Shown: piece after piece, positions 29,562 through 38,509 of the stretch
Position numbering within the stretch: position 1 is the first letter of the stretch
How the letters are laid out: every line of letters begins with the position of its first letter
DNA from: JABDGM01 sp963738665
Lineage (GTDB): Bacteria; Planctomycetota; Planctomycetia; Pirellulales; Lacipirellulaceae
Length of the DNA: 64,000 nucleotides
Assembly: GCA_963738665.1 (NCBI GenBank)
Contig: CAVTXL010000002.1
Span: 868,001 to 932,000, forward strand
Direction: 5' to 3'
Notes under the pieces: model-generated
Databases searched by the model: none
Seen by the model: only the letters and a program-made list of their open reading frames with translations
What the model was told of the DNA's origin: nothing
Position numbers and translations under genes: made by a program

Positions 29562-31055
29562 ATGTATAAATTCCTCCTCTGCTGGCGCTACTTCGCGCAC
29601 CCGCTACATCGCCCTGGTCACGATCATCAGCGTGATGCTGGGCGTGGCCGCGATGATCGCCACCAATGCCGTGATGGGCGGGGCCAAGCAGCATCTGCAA
29701 GATCGGCTGCATGGCATCCTTTCCGACCTGGTCTTTTCCAGCCGGATGAGCGAGGGCATTCCCGACGCGGACGGCTGCATGGCGCAGATCAATCGCATCG
29801 CGGGCGAGTACATCGAAGGCATGTCGCCGACCGTGGCGCTGCCAGCGCTGTTGAGCTTTACGGTGGGCGGCCAATCGAGCGCCAAGCAAGTGATGATCGT
29901 CGGCATCGACGAAAACAGCTACGCCCGCGTCAGCGACATTGGCGACTTCCTGCAACATCCAGACAACCGCAAGCATCTCGATTTCCAGCTCAAGGAGTCG
30001 GGCTACGACGAGATCAACCATGAAGTGATCAATCCGTCGAAGGCCGTACGGCGGCCGCAATTGCCGTCGGCTGGCTGGGTGCGTCGCCGCAATCGGGCGG
30101 CATGCAGAAGTCTATCAGCACGCCGCAACCAGGCGGTGCGCCCGATCCATTTGCGGCCGACATCGCGGCCAGCATGAATGCGTTCGACCCAGCCCGCAGC
30201 ATCAACACGGGGGCGGTTCTCGGAATCGACGTGGCGTCGTATCGCGCGCTCGACGGCACGAAGCAGTTTGTCGTGGTGCCGGGCGACGACGTCGAAATCA
30301 GCTTCGTCTCCGCCGGCCTGCCGCCGCGGATCCTCAGCTCCAGATTCACGGTCGTGGATTTCTACGAAAGCCGCTACCTGGAGTACGACTCGAGCTTCGT
30401 GTTCGTGCCGCTCCGCAAGTTGCAGGAGCTCCGCGGAATGATCGAACCGCAAACCGGCATCGCCAATTTCAATTCGATCCAGATTCGTGTGAAGCCGGGC
30501 GTTGACCTGAACATGGTCCGCGACCTGTTGCGGGAAAAATTTCCACCTCAGTATTTCGATATTGAAACATGGCGCGATCGACAAGGTCCGCTGCTGGCGG
30601 CCGTGCAGTTTGAAATGGGCATTCTCGACGTGCTGTTGTCGTTGATCATCGCGGTGGCCGGTTTTGGCATTCTGGCAATTTTCTTCATGATTGTCGTCGA
30701 AAAGACCCGCGACATCGGCATCTTGAAGGCGCTCGGCGCGTCGAACCGCGGCGTGATGGGCATCTTCCTGGGTTACGGGCTGAGCCTGGGCGTGGTCGGG
30801 GCCGGCGCCGGGTTGGTACTCGGCTTATTGATCGCCAATTACATCGGCGAGATCGCCGATTTCGTCGGGTATTGCCTGGGACACGAGGTGTTCGACCCCA
30901 GCGTATATGGATTTCACCAGATTCCAGCCATCGTCGAATGGTGGACGATCGGCTTCATTCTGCTCGGGGCCGTGTCAATCGCCGTGCTGGCCAGTATCCT
31001 GCCCGCGCGGCGGGCGGCACGGCTTCACCCGGTAGAGGCGCTGCGTTATGAGTGA
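29562..31055 (+). CDS. FtsX/LolE-like ABC transporter permease (two frameshifts)
   Basis: Membrane part of a MacB/Lol-type ABC system. MYKFLLCWRY, then after a slip near 29,590 TRYIALVTIISVMLGVAAMI (first membrane helix), a large periplasmic domain, a second slip near 30,050, then three helices (LSLIIAVAGFGILAIFFMIV, MGIFLGYGLSLGVVGAGAGL, IGFILLGAVSIAVLASILP) and the FtsX end RRAARLHPVEALRYE. EKTRDIGILKALGASNRGVM is the conserved FtsX cytoplasmic loop. The stop overlaps the start of the ATPase gene (ATGAGTGA), showing translational coupling. Confidence 0.85.
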
Positions 31056-31952
31056 ATTTCGTTCCGTCTATTTGCCCACCGGGCCGGCCGGCCTGAACCT
31101 GGCGGACATGCAGCCGCCCGCGTCGGGCCGTCGTTATGCGGCCGCCACGATGGCGAGCGCGACGCCGCCCGCACCGTATGCTCCGCCCGCGCGTGAGCGA
31201 TCGCCCCTCTACAGCCTGCCGGGTGCGGCCCCGGCACCCACGATAGATCACGCGCCGGGGCCGAACTGCTCTCAGCCCACTACGTTCGCAAATGTTATCG
31301 CAAGGGCCCGCTGGGGATCCCCGTGCTGCAGGGCGTCGAGCTGACGATTCACGAAGGCGAATTCGTCTCGATCATCGGCCCCAGCGGCTGCGGCAAAAGC
31401 ACGCTGCTGCACGTGCTGGCTACGCTCGACGAGCCTGACTCAGGCGAGATCTGTTTTGAAGGCAATCGCATCGACAATCTGCCGGCCGCCGGCCGCGACA
31501 TTTTGCGCAACCGCTACTTCGGCATGGTGTTCCAGTTCTATCACTTGCTGCCGGAGCTGACGATGCTGGAGAATGTGCTCGCGCCGGCGATGATTGGCAG
31601 CGGCCTGTTCGGCTACTGGAGCCAGCGGCGAAAGCTGCGCGTACGGGCGAAGCAGATGCTCGAACTGGTCGGCCTTGGGCATCGCCTGAAGCACAAGCCG
31701 CGCGAGCTATCGGGCGGCGAGATGCAGCGGACCGCGATTGCGCGAGCGCTGGTGGCCGGGCCGCGCGTGCTGTTGGCCGACGAGCCGACCGGCAATCTTG
31801 ATAAGAAATCGGGCGACGAAATCATGTCGATCCTGCGTCGATTGAACCGCGAGCAGAACCTCACTATAGTGATGGTGACGCATGACGGGCGGATCGCCGC
31901 CGAGGCCGATCGCACCGTCACGCTGGTCGACGGCCGCGTCGTGGCGGCGTAA
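31048..31952 (+). CDS. LolD/MacB-like ABC transporter ATPase with N-terminal extension (one frameshift)
   Basis: Overlaps the permease stop. About 70 residues of Pro/Ala-rich extension (SEFRSVYLPTGPAGLNLAD) precede a missing base near 31,258, then AELLSAHYVRKCYRKGPLGI and the ATPase core: Walker A IIGPSGCGKSTLL, Q-loop MVFQFYHLLPELT, signature RELSGGEMQRTAIARAL, Walker B RVLLADEPTGNLD, H-loop VTHD. Together with the permease it probably exports or relocates lipoproteins or lipids across the envelope; substrate unknown. The extension is unusual for LolD. Confidence 0.85.
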
Positions 31953-32045
31953 GAAGCGAATCCGCCAGCCGGGGTGCCGCGCGAACCGGCGGTGCGCCGG
32001 CTGCGTCTTCGCAAAAGGGCTATCGTTCAATCCATGGGCTCCGCC

Positions 32046-32903
32046 ATGCCACGCCAAATCTATATCAACGGCAAACTGGTTCCCCCGGCGGAAGCCAAGG
32101 TCAGCATCTTCGATCACGGGTTTCTCTACGGCGACGGCGTCTTCGAAGGGCTACGGATTTATGGCGGCAAGGTATTTCGACTGGACGAGCACATCACGCG
32201 GCTGTTCGAATCGGCCCGGGCGATCTGGCTGGAGATTCCGGTTTCGTTCGAGGCGATGTGCCGAGCGGTGAACGACACGGTCCGGGCGAACGATCTCAGC
32301 GAGGGCTACGTCCGGCTCATCGTCACGCGCGGCACGGGCACGCTGGGTCTGGACGCCAATCTTTGCAAAGATCCCCAGGTGATCATCATCGCGGACACGA
32401 TTGCGCTTTATCCGCAGGAGCTCTATCAATCGGGGCTGGAGATCGTCACGGCCAGCACGGTCCGCAATCACCCGGCGGCGCTGAACCCGCGGATCAAATC
32501 GCTGAACTATCTCAACAACATTCTGGCCAAGATCGAAGGGCTGAAGGCCGGCTGCATCGAAGTGCTGATGATGAACCACAAAGGAGAGGTGGCCGAGTGC
32601 AGCGGCGACAACATCTTTTTGGTGAAGAACGGCGAGCTCTTCACGCCGCCGCTCGACGCCGGCATCTTGGCGGGCATTACTCGCAAGGCGGTGATTGAGC
32701 TCGCCGAATCGGCCGGCATCGCCGTCCAAGAAGCGTCTCTCACGCGGCACGACGTGTACGTCGCTGATGAATGCTTTTTGACGGGCACGGCGGCCGAGGT
32801 GATCGCCGTCGTGAAGGTCGACAGTCGCGCGATTGGCAGCGGCAAGCCAGGGCCGCTGACGCAAGAACTCGAGCGGCGATTCAAAGAGTTGACACGCGCT
32901 TGA
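32046..32903 (+). CDS. ilvE: branched-chain amino acid aminotransferase (class IV)
   Basis: 285 aa, PLP enzyme that transfers the amino group between glutamate and branched-chain 2-oxo acids. GDGVFEGLRIYGGKVFRLDE, the PLP lysine in RIKSLNYLNNILAKIE, EVLMMNHKGEVAECSGDNIF, and TRKAVIELAESAGI are standard. Class IV also includes D-amino-acid transaminase and aminodeoxychorismate lyase; the spacing and the length fit a BCAT best. Confidence 0.85.
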   Translation: MPRQIYINGKLVPPAEAKVSIFDHGFLYGDGVFEGLRIYGGKVFRLDEHITRLFESARAIWLEIPVSFEAMCRAVNDTVRANDLSEGYVRLIVTRGTGTLGLDANLCKDPQVIIIADTIALYPQELYQSGLEIVTASTVRNHPAALNPRIKSLNYLNNILAKIEGLKAGCIEVLMMNHKGEVAECSGDNIFLVKNGELFTPPLDAGILAGITRKAVIELAESAGIAVQEASLTRHDVYVADECFLTGTAAEVIAVVKVDSRAIGSGKPGPLTQELERRFKELTRA

Positions 32904-32966
32904 GATTAACGAGACAAGAAAACACACCATCTCCCACAGGAAGAGGGAGAAACGCAAAACTCGCAC

Positions 32967-33752
32967 TTACTTCGCCGGCTGGGCCGCCCGCGTTGTCTTC
33001 TCGAAATCCTCGTTGCTCAATTCGCGGAAGCGAGTCAGCGACGTGCGGACATCGTCGATCTGGGCCATGTCTTCCTGGGAGAGGCGCCAGTTGAATTCAT
33101 GCTCGGCCCGGAGCGGCTCTTTTTCGCCGGACAACGAAAGCTCGACCCTGCGCGGCACCACGCGGTGGCGGGACAGTGCCTCGTTGAGCTGTAGCCGGGG
33201 CTCGGGCGGCGGGCCGGCTGAGAGCATCGTGTTAAGCTGTGTGTACCAATGCAAGAACTCGCGATATTCGGCAACCGCTTCCGGGTGGCTGGCCGGATCA
33301 GTCTCGACGGTGTACGTCTCCAAATTACTGGCCAGCACGAGCTGCCCACTGTCGTCATCGTACGATTCCTTGAACTGCGGGTTGGCGGCAAACTTGAGCA
33401 TGGGGTCATTTTGGCGACCAGCCCAGTCGCGGAGGTGCTCCATCAACCCGGTCAACTTCTCCGTCGACAGCTCGGTTTGAATCCGCTGCGGCGGATTGAG
33501 CAGAATGAATCGGCCCGGCTCGCGGGCCTCTTTTCGGAACACGGCAATCTGCGAGCCATCGGCCAGGAAATCGTAGACCGTGCCGTTCAAGAACAGCGTT
33601 GTCGTTTCGCTGACGAGCTTGGCTTTGTCGTCTTTGCCGCGGTAGATCTTGGTCGCGATGCGAAAGTCTTCCGCGCCGGCCAGCGAACTGGTGCAAAGCA
33701 GTGCGGCCAGGGCAACGACAGCATAACGTGTGTTTCGCAGCAGCGAGCGCAT
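32967..33752 (-). CDS. secreted hypothetical protein
   Basis: 261 aa. GGAGGG before the ATG, signal peptide RYAVVALAALLCTSSLAGAE, then a mature domain FRIATKIYRGKDDKAKLVSE, GTVYDFLADGSQIAVFRKE, RFILLNPPQRIQTEL, YTQLNTMLSAGPPPEPRLQL. No membrane anchor or known motif. Likely periplasmic. Looks like a planctomycete-specific family; function not recognised. Confidence 0.6.
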   Translation of the reverse strand: MRSLLRNTRYAVVALAALLCTSSLAGAEDFRIATKIYRGKDDKAKLVSETTTLFLNGTVYDFLADGSQIAVFRKEAREPGRFILLNPPQRIQTELSTEKLTGLMEHLRDWAGRQNDPMLKFAANPQFKESYDDDSGQLVLASNLETYTVETDPASHPEAVAEYREFLHWYTQLNTMLSAGPPPEPRLQLNEALSRHRVVPRRVELSLSGEKEPLRAEHEFNWRLSQEDMAQIDDVRTSLTRFRELSNEDFEKTTRAAQPAK

Positions 33753-33914
33753 GGGTCCCTCCATCGGCAGACACGCGGATTGATAACTTTCAACCGCGAA
33801 GAATACGCAGGCCGGCCAACCGGGTAAAGAGCGGGAGCCGCGGAGCCGGATGCTAGCGGCGCCATGCGGCCGGTTTCACGATCCTTGCAGCAAGGACCGA
33901 ATAGCTCTGGGCGC

Positions 33915-34493
33915 TCAACCGAAGTAATCCGGCTCGTTGCCACGGATCCATTTGATGTTGCAGCCGATGCTCGGCTTTTGCTGGTCGGACGGCTTTTTGC
34001 CGGCCAGCACGGCGTCGATGGCGGCGCCCAGGTCGCTGCTGGTGATCGGAATTCCGCTGTCGGGCCGGCTCGAGTCGAACTGGCCTCGATACACCAGCCG
34101 GCGATCTCTGTCGAACAGGTAAAAATCGGGTGTGCACGCCGCGCGGTAGGCCTTGGCCGCCGCTTGCGTCTCGTCGTAAAGGTACGGGAACTGATAGCCG
34201 CGCTGCTCGGCTTCCGCCACCATCTGCTCCGGTGAGTCGGCTGGCTGCGTGGCGACGTCATTCGAATTGATCGCGACCACGGCGACGCCTTTCGCCATGT
34301 AGCGGTCTGTGAATTCCGCGAGCGCATCGGCTAAATGCTTTACGTACGGACAGTGATTGCAAATAAACATGACAAGGAGCGCCGGCGCATCGTCGAAATT
34401 GCGCAGTGAGACGGTGCGGCCATCGACATTGACGAGCGAAAAATCTGGCGCGTGGGTGCCGAGGGGCAACATGGTGCTGGGGGTAAGTGCCAT
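33915..34493 (-). CDS. AhpC/TSA-type thioredoxin-like protein
   Basis: 192 aa from MALTPSTMLPLGTHAPDFSL, with GGAG upstream. FNDPALLVMF-type strand (DDAPALLVMFICNHCPYVKH) with a CNHC active site in place of CxxC of thioredoxin, then VAVVAINSNDVATQPADSPE and a proline loop ACTPDFYLFDRDRRLVYRG. A CNHCPYV motif is typical of a peroxiredoxin-like family in this phylum. No signal peptide. Redox role inferred. Divergent from trxA. Confidence 0.8.
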   Translation of the reverse strand: MALTPSTMLPLGTHAPDFSLVNVDGRTVSLRNFDDAPALLVMFICNHCPYVKHLADALAEFTDRYMAKGVAVVAINSNDVATQPADSPEQMVAEAEQRGYQFPYLYDETQAAAKAYRAACTPDFYLFDRDRRLVYRGQFDSSRPDSGIPITSSDLGAAIDAVLAGKKPSDQQKPSIGCNIKWIRGNEPDYFG

Positions 34494-34728
34494 GGCGTTT
34501 TCTCCGGTGATTCGGCCCGTGCGTATTTCGGAACGGGACATGTCAGATCAAGCAGGTTGTAAAGTATCTCGCGTTCGCTTTCCGCCGGCAACGCCCCACG
34601 TGGCGACCCTCGTTGACAACCCCCTTGTCGAACCTATAATTTCTTGACGTGTCTGTTGAATTGGCAGATTACCGGCGTAGGCAACTGTGCGTGCGGCCTG
34701 GTCGCCATATTGGTGCGAGGAGAATTCC

Positions 34729-35052
34729 ATGGGCGTCACCGAATTTGATGACAATAATTTTTCTCAAGAAGTTCTGGAGGCTGCCGGCCCAGTGCTGGTC
34801 GACTTTTGGGCGCCCTGGTGCGGGCCCTGCCGGCAGATCGCGCCGGTGGTCGAGCAACTGGCGACCGAGAACGCAGGCGCGATCAAGATCGGTAAGCTAA
34901 ACGTCGATGACGCGCCGAACGCCGCCCAAAATTACGGCGTCAGCAGCATTCCCACGCTGATGTTGTTCAAGAACGGCGAGGTGGTGGACCGGTTTGTGGG
35001 AGTCCAGCCGAAGTCCCGCTTGCAAGAAGCGATCGATGGCGTGAAGGCATAA
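34729..35052 (+). CDS. trxA: thioredoxin
   Basis: 107 aa. GAGGAG stands before the ATG. VLVDFWAPWCGPCRQIAPVV holds the WCGPC active site at about 30-34, NYGVSSIPTLMLFKNGEVVD the cis-proline loop, and length and fold are those of bacterial thioredoxin. Cytoplasmic protein-disulfide reductant. Confidence 0.95.
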   Translation: MGVTEFDDNNFSQEVLEAAGPVLVDFWAPWCGPCRQIAPVVEQLATENAGAIKIGKLNVDDAPNAAQNYGVSSIPTLMLFKNGEVVDRFVGVQPKSRLQEAIDGVKA

Positions 35053-35378
35053 GTCGTCTGGCCTCTGCCAGCAGCGCTGGTGGCGCCGGCGGTTCAACGC
35101 GTATTCGCCCGGCGGGCCTGCGGAGCCACTCGGCCGCACGCCTGCCCGGTTGCTTTTGCGCCGCGCTATCGGCAACTGTCACGATTACAGAGTTCTCACT
35201 GGCGCTTATCTAGTCGCCCTCGTTTTCCACGCCGTCATTCTGCTATCGGCGTCTGCACAAACGGAGTGGAGTTTTCCTGCTACGCTGCCGATGGAGGTGA
35301 GCAAAGCTTTGCGGGTGCGCCATGCGGGGTGTGCGCGCGATGCAGGCGCACGATTGCTGGCAGTGAGGGCAACGGACA
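35053..35378. other. intergenic, nothing convincing
   Basis: Short frames only. One small frame holds AYLVALVFHAVILLSAS, a hydrophobic stretch, but with no start support. Presumably the leader of the coiled-coil gene. Confidence 0.35.
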
Positions 35379-37073
35379 ATGTCGAGCGAGCGTACTTCTT
35401 CCGGCCCAGCGGCTCAGTTGCCGCCGTCGATTCGCGTGGACGGTCCACACGGCGGACAGCGCGGCGAGCCGCGCGGCCGCAGAGTCTAGCGCGCTGCAAC
35501 TCGTGTCCGCCGGGGATGTTGTCGAAGCAAGCCAAGGCGTGTCGGTCGATCAGTCGCTTGAACAAATCCGCACGCACGCGGTGCAGCTCGCCGACCGTCT
35601 GCAAGTTCAGCGGGGTGACGTCGATCGCCGCGAGAGCGATTTGGCTGCGCGAGAGGCCGACTTGGACGCGAAATGGCAAGGCGTGCGCGACTGGCTCGAC
35701 GAACGGCAACAGGAATTGGTGCAACGCGCCGACGACGTGGCCACGAGGGAAGAGGACCTCAAGGAGCGCGAAGCGGCCGCCGAGGCGCGGGCCGTCGAAT
35801 TGTTTCAAGTCCGCGAAGACGCGCTCGCCCAGCGAGAGCTGCGGCTTGTCGAGCGCGAATTGCGCGTCGAACAATGCGAGTCCGACCTCGACAAGCGAAT
35901 GACAGATCTGGAAGAGGCCCGCGCGGACTGGCTGAAGCGCCACGACCTGTTGCAAGAGCGCGAGCTGGCGATCGAACAACGGCATCGTGACCTGGATCAT
36001 CGCCAGGCGCTACTTTACCGCGACATCGAAGCGCTGAACTGCGGAAAAGGCCCGCGTCGGCGACCGCACTGCCGAGGCGGCCCAGCGAGAAGAGAACATC
36101 AACGCCTGGGAAGCGCGGTTGCAAGGCCAGGCGACGGAACTGGAGCGCCAGACGGAAATGCTCCGCGAGCGGGCCGGCGAGCTGGAATTGCAGCGAGCCG
36201 AGTTTCGCAAGGCGCTCTCGGAATTCGCCGCGCGCGAGGCAGAGATCGATGCGGCCGAGCGCCAGTTGGCGTTTCGTCAGCAGGAGATCGACGCCGCGCT
36301 GCGCCGATTCGAGCGGCTTGGGGTGACCGAGCAACGAATGCACGAGCTCGAAGAGGAAGCGCGCCGCTTTGCGGCTCGCTCGCGCTACCTGGACGAGGCC
36401 GAGGCCCAGTTGTCACTCCAAAAGTCGGAGCTGGATGATTTGGTGCGCCAACTGGAGGCGGACCGGCGGCAACTTGCCGAGCAAACCGAGCGCCAGACAC
36501 GCTCGGCCGCGGCCGAACGGCAGCTCGTGCAAACCGAGCAGCGCGATCGTGAGCAAAAACTCGATCAGCGCGACGCTGAGCTCGACGCGCGGGCCGCAGC
36601 CCTCGAGCAAATGCAGTCCGAACTTCGCCAGACGCAGGCGCGAGGTGCTCGAGATGCGGTTGGCCACTGAGGAGATATGGGCGCAGCTCTCCGGGGCTTT
36701 GGCCCCGGCGAGCCTGGCGCGGTCGATCGCGCAAGTCCGCGGTAAACTGGGGGATCACTACCGCTTGACGCTGGACGAAATTGCGACGCGGTCGGAGCGG
36801 CTCGAGTCGGTCCGGCACGATTTGGCGGTCCAATTCGACGCCCTGGAAGAGCAGCGGCAGGAGTTGCACGGTTGGGCCGAGCGGCGTGTGGCCGACGTCG
36901 AATCGCAAGCCGCCCGACTCGTTGCTCGTGAGCAGGAGCTCGACCGCCAGCAGCAGCACTACGAGCAGCTCGAATCGCGCTGGCAAGTGGAGCGCAGAGA
37001 ATACCAAGCGGAAGTCCGCCGCTTGTTGGCGACCATCCGCGAACTAGAGCTAGTAGAGATTAAGGCCGCGTAA
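35379..37073 (+). CDS. long coiled-coil protein (three frameshifts)
   Basis: Begins MSSERTSSGPAAQLPPSIRV DGPHGG, then continues in a second frame from about 35,465 (SVDQSLEQIRTHAVQLADRL), a third from about 36,050 (QATELERQTEMLRERAGELE) and the fourth from about 36,655 (EIWAQLSGALAPASLARSI) to the stop. Nearly all of the 560 residues are heptad-rich and full of E, R, Q, L and D with repeated READLD/LxxREA units, so a rod-like coiled coil is predicted. Members in planctomycetes are annotated as myosin-like. Role unknown, possibly cytoskeletal or division related. Confidence 0.6.
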
Positions 37074-37089
37074 GTCAGGGCTTTGTCGC

Positions 37090-38142
37090 TCAGGGCTGGG
37101 TTGCTGTACCCAGGGCGGTCCCGGCGACGTCCTGTTGGGGTTCGGCAGCTTCGTCCTTCTCACGTTCTTCGGATTCGTTTACCGCGTGATCGTTGGCCTT
37201 CTCCGGCTGGCGACTGTGGTCGGGGGCGGTACTGATGGCCTCGCTGCCGTCCGAAGTCGGTTTGCCGGTCCCGTATTGCCCGCTGAATTGCGCCAGTTGT
37301 CCGCGGCGAGCCGCTTCGTTTGCGTAGGCCATGCCGGCCTGAATCTCGTGGGACGTAAAATAGGGCGGACGCACGAAGTTGCGGACCGTTCCCTGCTTCT
37401 TGGCGGCCAATTCACTCCAGGGTATGTCGCTATTCAAGTTCCAGGCCGCGGCTTGCGCGGCGCCGTGTTGCAATTCGCCACGCCCGAGCGCTTTGACCAG
37501 CTCGATCACGGCCGGGCGATCGACCCATTGCTCAATCGGCATCAGGACGTAGGCTTTGGACGATGAGGGTTCGCGGAGGCCGTGGTCGAGGCAGACAACT
37601 TCGACGTCGAGCTTGGCCGTCTGCTCCGGGGGAATGCTAAAGATACCGCCGCCGCCACCGCCCCCGCCAAATCCACCGCCGCCAAATCCGCCCCCGCCAA
37701 ATCCACCGCCACCAAACCCGCCGCCGAGCGATTGGTTGGCATTGTTGTTGTTGTTCCCGCCGCCCCCGTTCGTATTGCGGTTCCCGCCACCGTTACGCAT
37801 GTTCTGGGCCAGGACCGGCACGCCGGCAAACGCCTCCGGCAATTGCACCGTCATTGGCTGCTTCGTCTTGTTGGTCAAGAGGATGCGCGCGTTGTGATCG
37901 CTTTTGGCAAGAAACTTCAGCTCCAATTTGCCGGCGTCGACCGCTCCGAACAAGTCCAGCGCATCGCCAGTGACGGAGTCCTTCGGCGCCGGATGGCTTT
38001 GCGCCGCGGGTCGATTGTTTGCGCCTACCGCCGTCACGGCGGCGGAAGAATCATCGCCACCCGCGGCGCAAATCGCACCGCCGAGCGAAAAAACGGTTGT
38101 CGCAGCTATGCCAGCAATCACGAGCCAAACGTGGCGGGGCAT
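37090..38142 (-). CDS. secreted glycine/asparagine-rich protein
   Basis: 350 aa from MPRHVWLVIAGIAATTVFSL (GGAG 8 bases upstream). Signal peptide, then a small domain GKLELKFLAKSDHNARILLT NKT, a low-complexity tract of about 50 residues (GGGNRNTNGGGGNNNNNAN then four GGGFG units), then a helical domain with VCLDHGLREPSSSKAYVLMP and VIELVKALGRGEL, and an acidic tail. The middle repeats are DNA-level tandem (CCGCCGCCAAATCC). Possibly a surface or matrix protein; family not recognised. Confidence 0.6.
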   Translation of the reverse strand: MPRHVWLVIAGIAATTVFSLGGAICAAGGDDSSAAVTAVGANNRPAAQSHPAPKDSVTGDALDLFGAVDAGKLELKFLAKSDHNARILLTNKTKQPMTVQLPEAFAGVPVLAQNMRNGGGNRNTNGGGGNNNNNANQSLGGGFGGGGFGGGGFGGGGFGGGGGGGGIFSIPPEQTAKLDVEVVCLDHGLREPSSSKAYVLMPIEQWVDRPAVIELVKALGRGELQHGAAQAAAWNLNSDIPWSELAAKKQGTVRNFVRPPYFTSHEIQAGMAYANEAARRGQLAQFSGQYGTGKPTSDGSEAISTAPDHSRQPEKANDHAVNESEEREKDEAAEPQQDVAGTALGTATQP

Positions 38143-38509
38143 GATCAGTACTCCAGCTAATTCGAGTCTCATCCGCGCTAGTGCTCCGCGAAAGCGGATC
38201 CCTTTGTCTCCATTCCAACGTGTCGGCGGAGCGTTGCCCGGCAGGTGGACTGTCCGCCCAATCGCCGGACGGTCGATCGGCTGCGCATCCAACGAATAGG
38301 CTGCAACCGATTCGATCCAGCAGGATGAATGTATTCCAACCCACCTTCTAGCATATCCACCGCCGGACCGGAATCCAAGCAAAAAATGGCGTTTTGGCGG
38401 CGGCCAGGCCGCCCAATTCAACCGCGGTTGACGGAAGCGACCGCGATGTCGCACCGGCACCACCTGCCGGAAAAGCCACCGGCAGCGATCTGTGGGACTG
38501 GCCGGCCGG

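Noticed and set aside
37090..37730. Plus-strand frames with Pro-rich repeats opposite the glycine-rich tract
   Set aside because: They are the complement of the GGGFG coding repeats; no independent start or function.
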